Below are positions 47,166 through 59,334 of a stretch of DNA of 64,000 nucleotides, piece after piece. The stretch comes from Nageia nagi (lineage: Eukaryota; Pinophyta). Location: assembly GCA_050084985.1 (NCBI GenBank), contig JBITNC010000001.1, forward strand, positions 79,546,001-79,610,000, in the 5' to 3' direction. The notes below the pieces were generated by a model, which made no database searches, was not told where the DNA came from, and worked only from the letters and a program-made list of their open reading frames with translations. The position numbers and the translations under genes were made by a program. The first letter of the stretch is position 1. Each line of letters starts with the position of its first letter.

Positions 47166-48835
47166 AAATCTTATCAATATGAAGATAAATAAATATTACA
47201 TATAATTGATAATATTAAAATAGAATATTTCTTGTTAAAAATGAAAATTTTTAGGTCAAATGTTAAAATAATAAATATAAATATGCCTTAAAAATTTGTA
47301 CAGTAGCTAATCAAAGGAATTTTTTTATAGATTTTTAACCCAATGGTAAGACCAAGATCCTAGCGATGCCACCCTATTTATGTCTAATTTTTCCTAAAAA
47401 AATAGAAGCACTCAAGTTTTTCTAAAGGTCTATAGTAAGAATAACATTTGTTTTGTTCCACTGCATGCAAAAACCTAACCCTACATTTTTACCATCCTAA
47501 TTTTGATAATTTATCAAAATTAACCAAAACTGGATGAAATTCAAAATGTAATCCATAAAAAAATTCATATCCATACTAGGGGAATAAATATGTAAAACAT
47601 TTTGGTACTTCATATCCCTCAAGTGAGGAACAAAAAACAAGATCCCTATGGCCTTGGCATGAAGTAATACGTTACATCATCCTCTCCCTAAATGCAAATA
47701 AGGTCACTATAGACTCCCTTGCTATCCCTCACTACACCAAACTAGAGCTTCTAGCTTGTGGACAAGAGCTCAAAATTTCAAAATATGATGATAAGAATGA
47801 ATAACCCATTTGGCTATTTATAATTTAACTTAAATTTGTATTAACATTAATAACAAAAAATCTCATCAAATTTCTCCTTTTGAGCCTATTTTCATGATCA
47901 ACCTTCATATTTCTAACCATGGTCAACTTTTTATTTCTATCAAACACCCTAAACTGAGTGATGTTGCTAGGATTTTAGTGATGCCTCTGGGTTCTTAATA
48001 TGTTTTGAGGTATTTTTCCTCATTTTTGATTCTAAATTGGCTCTTCATGGAATAAAATTTATAAATTCATAACAAATTAAGTCCAATCTATGTCTAAACC
48101 CTCATGGGGTGAATTGGTTAAATCAAATTTTAATTGATCATCAAATTTTTTGATAAAAGGCAAACTAAACAAAATTAACTAAAATTTTTAGTGACTCAAC
48201 AACTAGCATAATGTAACAAATTTTTAGTTTTTGTAAAATCCTATCCTAACTCTAGTGATGATGTTGTATTTCATGCATATTTGTTGGGTTTTTCGATTCT
48301 AAAATGATATAATTTAAATGTATCTTTTGTCAATATAATATGTATTTGAAAATGATGATTTATGTAATCAATATCAAATATGAATTTAATTATTCATTTT
48401 CTCATATGAAATTTCTAAAAAATGTTGAATTATATATCAAAACTTATTTAAATAATCACCAAAAGTCTTACAAATTTATATTTCACATTGATATTAGGCT
48501 ATGTATGGTTATTGTTGGCAATATATCATATATTATCATATCTACTTATCAATATGTAAAAAGAATGTTGCTTGTCATGAAAATATCATCTTATGCTTCT
48601 TATAATATCTATTTGTTTTATGAAAACACACATGTTCATATCAATACAATATTATCCTTATTATTACTTCTTGTCATACTATGCTTAGCAAGGTCCCAAA
48701 CATGTTGTGTGAAATATTTGCTTATCATATATTTCTCATCATATTTATCAAAATTGTTCTTATTTCATGCTTATCATAAATTATGCCTATCATATCATAT
48801 CGTATGTTAAAATTGCTTTTCATATCATATTATTA
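47166..48835. other. No gene seen; long chance open frame
   Basis: Very AT-rich. A plus-strand frame of 156 codons (48340-48810) consists largely of Ile, Leu, Tyr, Lys and Ser encoded by ATCATAT-like runs. It shows no domain and is probably chance. Confidence 0.45.
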
Positions 48836-48903
48836 ATCTTATCACTGGCTTCCTCTATAAGGCAGGGACACTCTTATGATTTTTTTCCTATATAAGGGAG
48901 GGG

Positions 48904-49076
48904 CACTCTTATCATTTGACACCTTTATAAGGAAGGATCACTATTATTAGAAATACATGAAAACATGTAGGTTGGGATACTAAGTTGATCACTCTTATCA
49001 TTTGGCACCTTTGTAATGAAGGGTCATCCCTATCAAAAATTTATGACAACATGGTGGTTTGGGAATCCAAGTTGAT
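48904..49076. repeat. Tandem repeat, unit 86-87 bp, two full copies
   Basis: CACTCTTATCATTTGRCACC starts at 48904 and 48990, and each copy ends AAGTTGAT. Two shorter relatives with GGGACACTCTTAT and GGGGCACTCTTAT precede them from about 48858. It lies a few hundred bases before the polypurine tract of the next element. Confidence 0.8.
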
Positions 49077-49272
49077 CACATAAATTGGTAATCTATCTTC
49101 ATACTCTTGGTGGGTAAGTCACCAAGGATAGGTTGGATATCTTATCATTTACATGTTTAGTGTTTATATTTGAGATATCTTGCATGAACATTTCTTTTCT
49201 AAGTTCTTTTCATATTCCTTTGTATTTTCCTTGGATTGCTCCTATGATGAGAGGTCCATCATGTTGCAACCA

Positions 49273-49285
49273 AGCCAAAGAGGGG
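49273..49285 (+). promoter_or_regulatory. Polypurine tract before LTR-C
   Basis: GCCAAAGAGGGGG precedes the LTR start at 49294 (TGAGGTGAAAAAATAAGG). The tract fits a gypsy polypurine tract. It implies that the LTR was the 3' LTR of an upstream body as well as the 5' LTR of the gag that follows. Confidence 0.5.
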
Positions 49286-49293
49286 GCATAATA

Positions 49294-50200
49294 TGAGGTG
49301 AAAAAATAAGGCATCTAATAGCTATCACCATGATACAACATTTTAGAGATACTTTCTTACTTATATTGTTATAATTTGAATTTATATTTTGATTATTTTT
49401 GTCTTAAAAGCATCAAATCATATTCAAATTGGGGCATCTATGAACACCTAAAAGGAATTTTAATTTAATTAAAATACCCTTTTAAGTATTTGATATAGTT
49501 TATTTATTAAATTAAATGAATGCTCTTATCACCATGTTATCTCATCTATCTTTATTTTTTATGATAATAGGTCAGATGACATCATAATAAGCCTAAAGAG
49601 GAGCCATAACACTAGACCTATTACCTATAAAGGTGGAGGGGTTGTGCATAAGCAATTATGACATGATATTGAATCCTTGATAGGTGGCAATTACTTGTGT
49701 CATTTTTGATCAATGTTTCTTAACACCACCTATCATATATGGATTTTGTTATACATGGAGATTTGCATTCCTATGATCTTTTCCATCCATTTAGACATAA
49801 TATTTCAAGTTTTGAAGGAATTATGATGACATCGACAAAAAGGGAAGGTAATCTGGAATGGTAATCAAGTGATGTTGTTAGGACCTTAGCACCACTATTA
49901 GGATAAGGATGATTTGGTGGCTTTTTAATCATGAAAGCTCATTGTTTATCTCTTTTTATTTGAATATCACCTTCATTCTCCATGATAGGTAAAGTACAAA
50001 GTTGTATCTTTAGTAAAGCCAATTTTATAGGTCAATGTCAATTAGGTCATTGCCATCTTTCATGTTATTTATATTTATTATTATTTCATGGTTAATTAGT
50101 TAAATTGAATTATTAAATAACCCTAATTATTATTATTTAGTTATAACACCTTCCAAAGAATTAATCCAATTGATGTTTATAAGTTGGTTGATTATTTAAT
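49294..50200 (+). mobile_element. LTR of gypsy element C
   Basis: About 0.9 kb between the polypurine tract at 49273 and the PBS at 50209, starting TGAGGTG. The right end is not sharply defined. The gag of element C follows the PBS. Confidence 0.55.
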
Positions 50201-50208
50201 AAAACTTT

Positions 50209-50229
50209 TGGCACAACAAGTCAAACTCC
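50209..50229 (+). promoter_or_regulatory. PBS of element C
   Basis: TGGCACAACAAGTCAAACTC after ACTTT resembles the PBS of element B in its TGGCAY.....AGT core and in its TTTTGG context. It is diverged; position between LTR and gag supports it. Confidence 0.5.
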
Positions 50230-50359
50230 TCCATAAGGCCAAAAGCCATAAGTAAATATACCAACATGGTCAAATAATTATAATTTAGTGATAATTGAGG
50301 ACCATACACCACCTTCTAATGTTCAAAATGTAATTAATTAAATTTGTACCAAGAGATAA

Positions 50360-52310
50360 TGGATCTTATGTACCAAAGGGATGTGGATCAAGCCACTAGT
50401 TTCATTCCTATAAATAATCCCATTTACGAAAGTGTTTACCAAGGTTTGTTTCATCCTCAAGGTTATAGTATGCCTTATTCTCAAGATTCATTCTTCAAGC
50501 TAAAACCTCAGCCCAAAGAGTAATCAATGATCCAAAACATAAATTCAAATCTCTTTACCTTCAATCTTTTCAATGAAATATCCAACAAGCTCAAGAAGAG
50601 TTTAATCAAAAGTTACTTGAAAGTAGTCAAAATGTTCCTCAACCATCTCAAATTTTAGTACAACAACCACTCAAATACAAATAATAAAAGCTACAAATGT
50701 TGTCCAACCATAATTCTCTCCCCAATTCCCAAATGGTAACAAATTTAACTCAATCCTATAAGCACCAAATATGGTGATATAAAGCCAAACAAATACTCAA
50801 GCCAACACCATTTAAAGCTAACAAGTTCCACCCAACTAAGGTGGAAAATACAAGTTAATCCTAATTCAAATGTACCAAATATCAATCCAAATGTATTCAA
50901 CCAAGCTCATAACCAATGTGAACCTAACCTTGGCAAAAGTAGTTTTATAAACCAAACTTTAAATATTTAAAATATGCAACCCCAATATATTCCCATTTTT
51001 CAAAGTGCACCATAAAATATCCTTCAAAACCAATGTGGTGCATAAGCTAGCCATAACCAAGCCCAAGGTAATCCTATCTAAAGTACTGAAAATCTATCCA
51101 ACATTGATGGATTGTAAAAACTTAAGGAACAACTACAACAAAAATTCCAAATGATACAATCTCAAATTATGAATGCATAATAAGCTTAGTCTAAAAATGA
51201 ACAACCTCAAATACCAAATGTAAAACAATCCTCTATTCAAAATGCACAAAGTCAACCTTTAGCACAACAAAGTGGTTCTTATGATCCTAATTCTCCTCCT
51301 TTTGTATGGCAAGTAAGCTTATGAATAACACAAAACCAACCAATCAATATCAATCATATGGTGGGAAAAATCAAGGCCAACAAGCAACACAAATGGGCCA
51401 ATCTCAGTCTTATGAAATTCCTAGTCAATAAGATAATCAATAAGAACAATATAAGTAGATAATGGCACAACAAGATTAGCCTCTTATGAGAAATAAAGAT
51501 AAAATAATGAAGAGGTTACAAGAGTAAGAAACTAAAGAGAGTAGCCATGGGCTTTCCAAACCCAATTGTGGGAAAATTTGTAATGAACCAATTAATCCTT
51601 TTGTGCCCATGAGACATACCCAAGGATGTTTGAAATGCCCTAACTTGAAAAATTCAAAAGTAAAGAGGATTCAAAAGAAAATTTGAGATAATTTAAATAT
51701 GCTTGCTATCAAATTTTAAATGATTATACACTTATGTTTAGAACACTCCCAATGACCCTTTGAATAGTTGGAAAATCTCTTTTTAGAGCATTTATCCATA
51801 AATATCAAGAAAAGGTCTTTTATTATAGATATAACAAAGTTATCTCAATTTGATCAAGAGTAAATATCATATTATGTATCTAGATGGAGAAATTTAATCA
51901 TTGATATGAGATTTTCATTGCCTTAAGAGGAGTTGATGAGATTATTTAACAAATATTGTAACAAGCAAATCTCAACTCTTCTTCAAATATAACAACTCAA
52001 AACCTTTGAAGATACAATACCATAAGCTAAAACCATTAGGAAGATCATGGTTCAAAATGGAGAGCTAAAATTAGCCAAAAGGGAAGCTATTATAAGGAAT
52101 GATAATAGGGGTTATAACTCAAATAAGAATGTTTCAAATAACAATGGTAAAGCTCAAGTGAATCAAGTGGTGTTCCAAACATCACCTTCTCAATCACAAT
52201 TGCTTTTTACAACCCAAAATATATTACAAGATCTTTGCAAAATCAACCATATAGACATAAAAGTGATCAAGGAAAATCCTTTATGAAGCAACAAAATTTC
52301 AATTAGTTGG
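50360..52310 (+). pseudogene. Gag of gypsy element C, glutamine-rich
   Basis: The N-terminal part is rich in Gln and Asn (QQAQEEFNQKLLESSQNVPQ near 50600, later YGGKNQGQQATQMGQSQSY). Near 51480-52000 the translation gives IMKRLQE, NPFVPMRHTQGCLKCP, ISYYVSRWRNLIIDMRFSLP, EELMRLFNKYCNKQISTLLQ and LKTFEDTIPQAKTIRKIMVQ with some codons now stops. This is the C-terminal half of the retrotransposon gag domain. The open piece 52047-52286 is its Lys/Asn-rich tail. The element is cut off before protease. Confidence 0.78.
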
Positions 52311-52399
52311 GAGAGCTATTTTTATAAATGTTTAAAAAGATAAAGGAGGAAAACCTTTTAAGGTTACTAGAGGTTAAATGGGATCATAGTTGGGCTCCA

Positions 52400-53460
52400 A
52401 AACCATGGTACAAGGATGCGATAGTAAAATGTAAAGGCAAAATACTAACATTCTTCTAAATTGTACCACCATGGGAGATCTAGAAATAATGAGAAAGCCC
52501 AAAAATCATTTTCCATAGTACTTCATCAATATGTAGTAGTATGGATTTGAATGATTTCAAGATATGTTCATAATGGGTTTCAAAAAGATCATGAAACATT
52601 TCAAACAAGCATAATTGGTAAATGCAAAACTAAACTTTGCAACTTTTATTGACTTACTTCCTAGTATATACCATTATTGAAAATCATGAAAAAGGTATGG
52701 AAATACACCAAGGAGTAGTTCAAAATGGTTTCCATGAAATATGATAGTTGTGAATTCCCTTTTAAACATAAATGCAAAATGGGAAGGAATAAACAAAGGC
52801 ATGTGGATTACTTGAAATATTGCCTCATCAAAATGCAATAACATGGAATATAATGATCACATAATCTATACAAAATAAAAATAATGAAAGGGACCAGAAA
52901 TTATTTCACACAATTCCTCATCAAAGTGCAGTTTCCTGGACTAGGATATGCATGAAATGAATGGTAGAAAAGGATATGGAAACTTTTATGTAGGTTCAAT
53001 TATCAAATGTAAATCTAAACTAGTTAACCTTTTCTAGCTTACTTCTAGTGTATGTCACCATGGGAGCTCTATAAGAGGATGCAATTCTATGTAGTGCAAG
53101 GATTGGAGAATATATGGTTCATGGATATGATAAGGATGCCCTTTGACACTTTATTTGACAAAGCATTCAAAAATTATAAATGAAAATCTTGAGCTATTTC
53201 GACCATAACATCACCTTTAAAACAAATCACCCCTGAAAAATGTATTCCTAGGTACTCTCACTATATTACATAAAATGTCTTAGAAGACATATATGTAAAA
53301 TAGAGATAAAGTAAGGGTCGATGAATTATTTGACATGATTCCTCATCAAAATGCATTTTCTTAAAAATAGTCATAGGATATATATAGAATGGGATTTCAA
53401 AATAATTCCAAGGAAGGATCATTATTTATGCATTGTCTTCCTTTTTTCATAATAGGGAAG
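52400..53460 (+). pseudogene. PPR protein relic, several repeats
   Basis: Broken plus-strand frames show spaced PPR residues: SMDLNDFKICS-WVSKRS near 52540-52600, LVYTIIENHEKGMEIHQGVV followed by QNGFHEI near 52660-52740, and at 53310-53400 VDELFDMIPHQNAFS with IVIGYI-NGISK. EKGMEIHQ is a typical plant PPR phrase. At least three repeat pairs can be traced, all with stops. It starts about 90 bp after the gag of element C stops being readable. Confidence 0.72.
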
Positions 53461-54300
53461 GTGCCTTATGATGTCTATTCTTACCATACTTTTATTTAAT
53501 AAGTAAGGTGCACAAATTCTTAACAAAAGTATGCGAAAGTAATTTTTAAATAATTATGAAGATGGATATCCCCATGGGTAAATGATGAGATAGTATTTCT
53601 TTGATAATCCAAATAACAATACAAGATCTTGTTGTTAACATATTGAAGGAATAATATTAATGATATTAAATAATACAAAGGATGATAACAAAGGATCACT
53701 TCTCTACCAACATAGTCAAAGTTGGTAATTATGTCTCGACTATTAAGGAATTCCTTGGAATTGTTGCTTAAGCTTTGAAGAACTATTGAGTGTGCATTAA
53801 CTACTATATCATAACTAAGTTTATATCCCATATTGTTGCACATTAAAATTGACACCCAACATCCTTAAAAGGTGCCTAATAAAGACCATAAGCAATAATT
53901 CCAAACCTCTTGGTAGTTTAAGACCAAAGAATGAAGGCTTGACACTATGAGATAATTGAATATTGAGATCCTAATAGTAAAGTTGATAAAAGTACAATAC
54001 CATCAACAACCTAAGATTCAATTTAGATCTTTTTTTAGAATACTTAAAGCTATGATGGTAGAAAATAAAACTTTAACTCCTCATATCATCACAAAGTGAT
54101 AATCACAATTCTACTCAACATGTAAGGTTCCCAAACTAGAAGTTCATTCATTCAATGATGCTCACAAGATAAGTGCATGCATAAAACATGCAGTTGTAAT
54201 GATGAACATAATATTTAGTTTGAAGATGAAGGTTGTGCATGAAGAGAAGAGTCCAAGTCGAGCAAATCATGCATGAAGCATGAAGGCACTCTAATGGCCT
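53461..54300. other. No gene seen
   Basis: AT-rich. A minus-strand frame of 111 codons (53520-53855) has no recognisable pattern and no supporting neighbours, so I leave it uncalled. Confidence 0.35.
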
Positions 54301-55515
54301 AAAAGTGATCTCATATAATAGTTTAAGTTTCTTAAAAGTTAATTTATTTTTGTAAATGGCATGATTTCCTATTTCTACTATAGGATTATAGATAGTGTAG
54401 CAGTTGAAGTAGTTTAGGATTAGTTGTTTATTTTTAGGTAACTAACTCATCTATTATAAATAAAGATTTCAATAATGTAAATAGGGAGGGGGGATTACCT
54501 GACATTTTCCCTTTGGTAATGGAAGACTATTTATTTTTCTTCAAATAAATGAGGTGCTATTTTCCCTTTTGTTTCAATGGTTGCACTCCATAATGCTTAA
54601 ATAGTTGAATATGGTAGATTCTTTCTATATCCTAGATGGTGGGGGTTAAGGTGTTCATGGTTGTTATGCCTCACTCTCCCATTGTAGATATGTAGTCCTA
54701 CATGAATTCATGGATATGAGCTATGTGTCCTTCCCATGGTTTTGATTTTTCCTATCTGAAGCTTGGGTTGGCACCATGCTCCACCATTTCCCATTCCTTT
54801 CTTGCATCTCTATTCTTATTTGATTACTAGAATCTTTTCAATATATTCTTCCTTTCTTTCTTATATATTTACACCTCAACTGAAAGGCTCTTCATGCTCA
54901 TTAGAGAAGGTCTTGACCTAATAAAATTAGAATTGAACTATGAATCCCTAATCTTTTAGTGTGCATCTTTATCTATGAAGTGACATACTCATGGGATTTA
55001 CCACTTTGTTTATGAGTTGGTTGTCTTAGGATTGGTAGGGTTATTTTCTTGATCTAAGGAGGCAACTGGCTTGTTTATAAGTCAATTTCTTCATGGGATG
55101 TATTACTTTATCCATGAGATTATAGCTCCTAGCAAGATCAATTTGTCTAGGCACCAACTTGTAAAATTGGAGGTTAGACCCCATATGTCCAATGTTGGCT
55201 CGTATGATTCTAGCTTGATGCATCTTGTATCATGTGAATAAATAATTATGGTATGCCCAATGGGACTCTTCTTGTGTACTTCAAGGTACATTTAGTGATC
55301 ATTGCTATATATACTTATAAATTTTATCTATGTATTGAATATTTCTTATCCAATTATAAATTTATTCTAATCTCTTATATGTAAGCAATTCCCAAATCTT
55401 TTAAAGAAGTGAATATGTATATATCATAACAATGTTGGACGAATGGAAGCAATAGATTCATTTTCACTTCATTTTATTCCACCCACCCAACCCTTCCTAG
55501 CATCTAAACTTCATG
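54300..55515 (+). mobile_element. Probable LTR of gypsy element E
   Basis: TCTATTATAAATAAAGATTTC near 54454 is a TATA and polyadenylation-like run typical of a gypsy LTR. A Met-type PBS-like motif lies at 55525. Neither end is fixed, since no second LTR was found. The body after the PBS is truncated within about 400 bp. Confidence 0.4.
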
Positions 55516-55524
55516 ACATATCAT

Positions 55525-55541
55525 TGGCATTAGAGGCTTGG
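55525..55541 (+). promoter_or_regulatory. Degenerate PBS of element E
   Basis: TGGCATTAGAGGCTTGG after ATATCAT differs from the initiator-Met PBS consensus TGGTATCAGAGCC at a few positions. The context ACATATCATTGG is common in gypsy elements. Confidence 0.45.
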
Positions 55542-55950
55542 GTTTTAAATATTATGTTTATTTGTTGTACAAGAGATTTGGGATCTATGAATCCAATCTC
55601 TTGAATGCATATTTTCAAAGTTTTAAAGCTTCTCCTTCATTTGGTGTTGTAAAATATCATCCATGGGGAAGTTTATTATAATGCATAAGATGCTAGTGTA
55701 GTGAAAGATGATAGAATGAGAACATCAAGAGCACTACTCATAATTAAGATCATATCTTTTTCCTCCCTACCTAGTCTTGCTAAGATTTTCCCAATTAAGG
55801 TGGTAACATTCTAGGAAGAGCATGTTAGAAGAACCATTAGTTAAATATGATGGTAATAAGTTTGAAATTTTAATGTTTTATTTATTACCATCCTACCTTG
55901 CCCTAATCACACCTACAATTGAAGGTGATTTTGTAATTATTCATTAAGAA
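55542..55950 (+). pseudogene. Leader and possible gag start of element E
   Basis: Decayed sequence after the PBS. No domain can be named, and the sequence runs into dispersed repeat copy 2 at about 55951. Confidence 0.3.
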
Positions 55951-57260
55951 CTCAATGAAGGAAGTATAAATATTACCAAAATCATTATTTATAGGAGTTG
56001 GGGCATGATGAATCTTTATGCCCTCATGAATCTACAAAGAATGATTAAGGTAATAAAAGGATTTTTGGACTATCTTAGTGTTAATCAAGCCATTCCAGGA
56101 ATGTGAGGATACCTCTTATGAAATTATTGGTTAAAAATATTCAAGATTAAATCAAATATGGAGGTGTCAAATGAAGGATATGGTAGTATAATTTATTCTT
56201 AGATCTCCAAAATTGTAAGATTATTTAAATCAAGGCTCTTTTTCCTAGAAAGGTAAAGTACACACACCCTAGATTCACTAAGTTCATGACATCATTTACA
56301 TTTTTTTGCATCTTGGGGATAAGAAAAGAACATTATTATCATGACCCATATAATGTTGATAACATCACATTCCATTTCATACCTTGATAACATCCATTCT
56401 TGATCATATTTTAACTATGATATCACTAGTGGAGGCAAGTTGAAGGATTTGAACTAGATCTAAACAAATCCTTTAGGACCTTAGACTAGGAAACTCAAGT
56501 GTACACAAGATAACACAATCACTCAAGATAACACATCAATATAATGTGGTTCCTCCCTCCTTGGGAGTACATCCACAACTAGTTCTCTTATTCTCAAATC
56601 TATGTCTCTCTTACAACTATTCTCTAGCTCTCTCCTACACAACCAAGTAGAGTAATCTTACTCAAAACTTAGATATGTTTACAAGAGGAGAGGCCCTCTA
56701 TTTATAGTTTGAGAGCACCTCCCTAACCTTCCTTTAACCCAAGGGTAAGGTTAGGGTTACATTAAATGTACCACCAAACTTCAACCTACCAACTAACTCC
56801 TTTGGTAAAGTCAAAGTATACATATTAAAGAATTATATTAATCACTTAAGGTATCTACATACCTTTAAGTGATTAATTGAATTTACAAGGAGTTTAGATA
56901 TTCACAATATTTCATTACAAATTCTAACACAAGTTACCATAACAACATAAAAGAGAGCTTATTCTTGGACATTTTTCACCTATGACATCATCAATTAGGA
57001 TATTAATCTTGAGAGAAAATAGATGTTGAAGGAGAATAAATGATATAATAAAAACTAATCCTCACCCTAGCCAATAGTTTCTTGGGTTAGTATAATAGAT
57101 GACATCACCCTAAGAAATAACATTATATGGGAAGTAAGGAAAATGAATATTGGCATATTACCTCATTGAAACATGACCTACCAAATTGCAATAATCTCCA
57201 AATATGCACAAAATAAATATAATGAAAGAGCTCCTGCATTATTTGACATATTACCTCATT
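55951..57260 (+). repeat. Dispersed repeat, copy 2, split by a solo LTR
   Basis: Aligns with 24838-25660 on both sides of the LTR at 56441-56929. Left part: AACATCACATTCCA then TTTTAACTATGATATCAC. Right part: AATTAGGATATTA, GATGTTGAAGGAGAATAAATG and AACATTAT. Both copies end in the same PPR-like block. Confidence 0.82.
56441..56929 (-). mobile_element. Solo copia LTR with 5 bp target duplication
   Basis: On the minus strand the 489 bp unit runs TGTTAGAATTTG ... TTCCTTCA. It is flanked on both sides by CAAGT (56436-56440 and 56930-56934). No PBS or coding sequence adjoins it. It resembles the LTR at 9593-10197 in its ends and in the GTGGTTCCTCC...GGGAGTACATCCAC stretch near 56542. Recombination between the two LTRs of a former copia element explains it. 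Confidence 0.92.
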
Positions 57261-57735
57261 AAAATGTAGTATTTTGGAATGTACTAATCATAGGAGTTTA
57301 TTAAATTGATCTCAAGAAAAGGCTTTAAAAACTCTTAAGTAAGTGCAATTGTTAAATGGAAATCCAAACTATGTAATCTTTACCACTATGGAATCTCATG
57401 ATGAAGGTAATGGAGATTTATCCATGAGCAATTCAAAATGACTTTCATTGAATATTATGGTCATGAATGAAATTATAGACATGCATGAGGAAGAATGAGC
57501 CAAGGCCATGGTTTGCTTAATATCATACCTCATTAAAATATAATTGTATGGATTACAATGATATCATGATGTGTGTAAATGGGTCATCAAAAAAGGCTTT
57601 AAAACTTGTGAGCTCTAGGAACAATGATAGAGCCTGAGAATCATTTGATATAGTGCCTCATTGGAATATAATCATATGGATTGCAATGATCTTAGGATAT
57701 ATGCAAAATGGATTTCAAAAATATTATGGAAACTT
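57150..57735 (+). pseudogene. PPR protein relic
   Basis: Broken frames carry repeated PPR spacing: a KHDLPNCNNL block matching the end of copy 1, then TNHRSLLN-SQEKALKTLK near 57290-57340, MVMNEIIDMHEEE near 57460, and SASLEYNHMDCNDLRIYAKW near 57650-57710. IDMH stands where PPR proteins have IDMY. It ends where the minus-strand copia fragment begins, at about 57740. Confidence 0.65.
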
Positions 57736-57739
57736 TCAA

Positions 57740-58165
57740 GAAGGCACAATTGGCAAATGCAAAACTCATTCAAATGATCTAGAATAGAACCTCCTTTAGA
57801 AATTTGCATATTAAACAACTTGTTCATGATAAATACCTTGTTTTCCATATAGGGTTTCTCATACATCTTGTTTAATTTGTTCATTATTCCCTTTATGATT
57901 TTCTCATCTAAGATATTGAATGCAATCGATGTTCCTAGGCACAACCTTATTGTACCCAACACCTTTATATCGAGAAAATCCCAATCCTCATTTATGTAGT
58001 TGAAGGTTTCTTTGCTACTCTCTCAAGGGGTAAGTACAAATACTTCTAGTATAGATAGTCCTCCATTCGTATCTTCCAAAACCCAAAATTTTGGTCATTA
58101 AACTTCTCCACTCAAAACCTACCTTCTTCTTCCATTGCTCCCACTTGATTTAGAATCCCTCCCTT
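57740..58165 (-). pseudogene. Gag fragment of Copia-3
   Basis: On the minus strand the leader after the PBS gives MEEEGRF, then FNDQNFGFWKIRMEDYLY. In the open piece 57672-57962 it gives LGTIRLCLGTSIAFNILDEK, LMxxLNKMYEKPYMENKVF-like residues and LFNMQISKGGSILDHLNEF. This is the copia gag domain with W and L-x-x-L-Y-E-K-P. Similarity ends at LNEF near 57740, where the reading passes into the PPR relic, so the element is truncated there. Confidence 0.85.
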
Positions 58166-58178
58166 CCAAAGCTTGAAG

Positions 58179-58190
58179 CTTTGATACCAA
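58179..58190 (-). promoter_or_regulatory. PBS of Copia-3
   Basis: GCTTTGATACCA is TGGTATCAAAGC on the minus strand, one transition away from the initiator-Met PBS core. Confidence 0.8.
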
Positions 58191-58193
58191 TTT

Positions 58194-58650
58194 TTAGGAT
58201 TCAATATATAAAAATAAATTTGAGTAATTAATTTTATTCAAAATTTAAAAAATAATTAAGCAAAATAATATCACATAATATAATACATAAGCATGTAATA
58301 TGGTTCACCCAATGTAGGCTACATCCACAAAGAATATCTAGTCTATTTTTTATATCAATCAAAAGCCATCGAGAGATACAACCAATAACAACACCATTAT
58401 ATTTTCTCTTTGGTTACACAAGAATGCTCATTACAAACTCAATCTCTCTCACAAGGAATTACCTCCTCTCTTATTTCTCACACCTATGCAAATCTCTACT
58501 CCAATTCTCTTATCTAACTCCCTATTTTTCTTATTTGGTATAATAAATCTTACAATATATTTATAAAGATTCATACATGTTTAATTATAACCCAAATTGC
58601 ACTACAAGATAAATTACATCAAGAATCACAAATGGCATTACCACACATTC
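58194..58650 (-). mobile_element. 5' LTR of Copia-3 (right end approximate)
   Basis: Lies upstream of the PBS in minus orientation. It shares the layout of the other copia LTRs here: ATATGGTTCACCCAATGTAG near 58298 corresponds to GTGGTTCCTCC. A TTTATAAAGATTC run near 58560 may be its promoter. The outer end is not sharply visible. Confidence 0.6.
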
Positions 58651-58689
58651 TATTTTCTTTTCTACACCTTTTTTCTTGATGCCATGCAA

Positions 58690-58848
58690 GTTGCTAATGT
58701 ACCTATTGGTAAAGGCATTGACAATGGTATCATAAATGGAGTCATATGATATCATAACTTGAGTTGTTATTGTAATCTTAGAGTATCAACATTGGTGTCA
58801 TAATATGATTCAAATTTGGTGTCATAATTAGAGTTACTTGAAGATGGA
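58690..58848. repeat. Partial, diverged unit before the 160 bp tandem repeat
   Basis: CTTAGAGTATCAACATTGGT at about 58776 and TTACTTGAAGATGGA near 58834 resemble parts of the following units. The unit is shortened. Confidence 0.45.
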
Positions 58849-59290
58849 CTTAGAGTCAATTTTGGCATCATAGACTATCACCAAGGGAATCTAAGTTGGA
58901 GTCATGTGGTGACACAATTAATGATATATTATTCAATATTTTATCATTCAATTGGTATCATGTGATGATGTAACAAGCATATATAATAGAGATGGTAATG
59001 AAAATGAACTTAGTATCAATATTGACATCATATAAGATCATTAAGAGCATCTAAGTTGAAGTCATATAATGATGGAATTAATGATACATTATTTAGAATT
59101 TCATCATTCAATTTGCATCATATGGAGACATAAAAAGCATCTATGATAGAGTCAGTAACGTTGAAAAAATTAGTATCACTTTTGGTATTGCAAACCATTG
59201 CCATGGGCATATAAGTTGGTGATATGTGACAATGGAATTAGTGACATATTATTCAGGGTTTTATCCAATTGCATGGTACATTGGCATTGA
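58849..59290. repeat. Tandem repeat of exactly 160 bp, 2.7 copies
   Basis: Units start at 58849 (CTTAGAGTCAATTTTGGCAT), 59009 (CTTAGTATCAATATTGACAT) and 59169 (ATTAGTATCACTTTTGGTAT). Each holds AGTTGRAGTCATRTRRTGA, GAATTARTGAYAYATTATT and TTTCATCATTCAATT. The spacing is 160 bp twice, the length of a nucleosome-plus-linker satellite unit. Confidence 0.85.
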
Positions 59291-59334
59291 GTATGGCATT
59301 GCTATTGGCATCCGAAAGTAGAATTTTGAAAAAA

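Noticed and set aside
48340-48810. Plus-strand frame of 156 codons
   Set aside because: Built from ATCATAT-type AT-rich sequence, with hydrophobic low-complexity composition and no domain or neighbours supporting it.
53520-53855. Minus-strand frame of 111 codons
   Set aside because: No recognisable motif; it lies in decayed sequence and its composition fits chance in AT-rich DNA.
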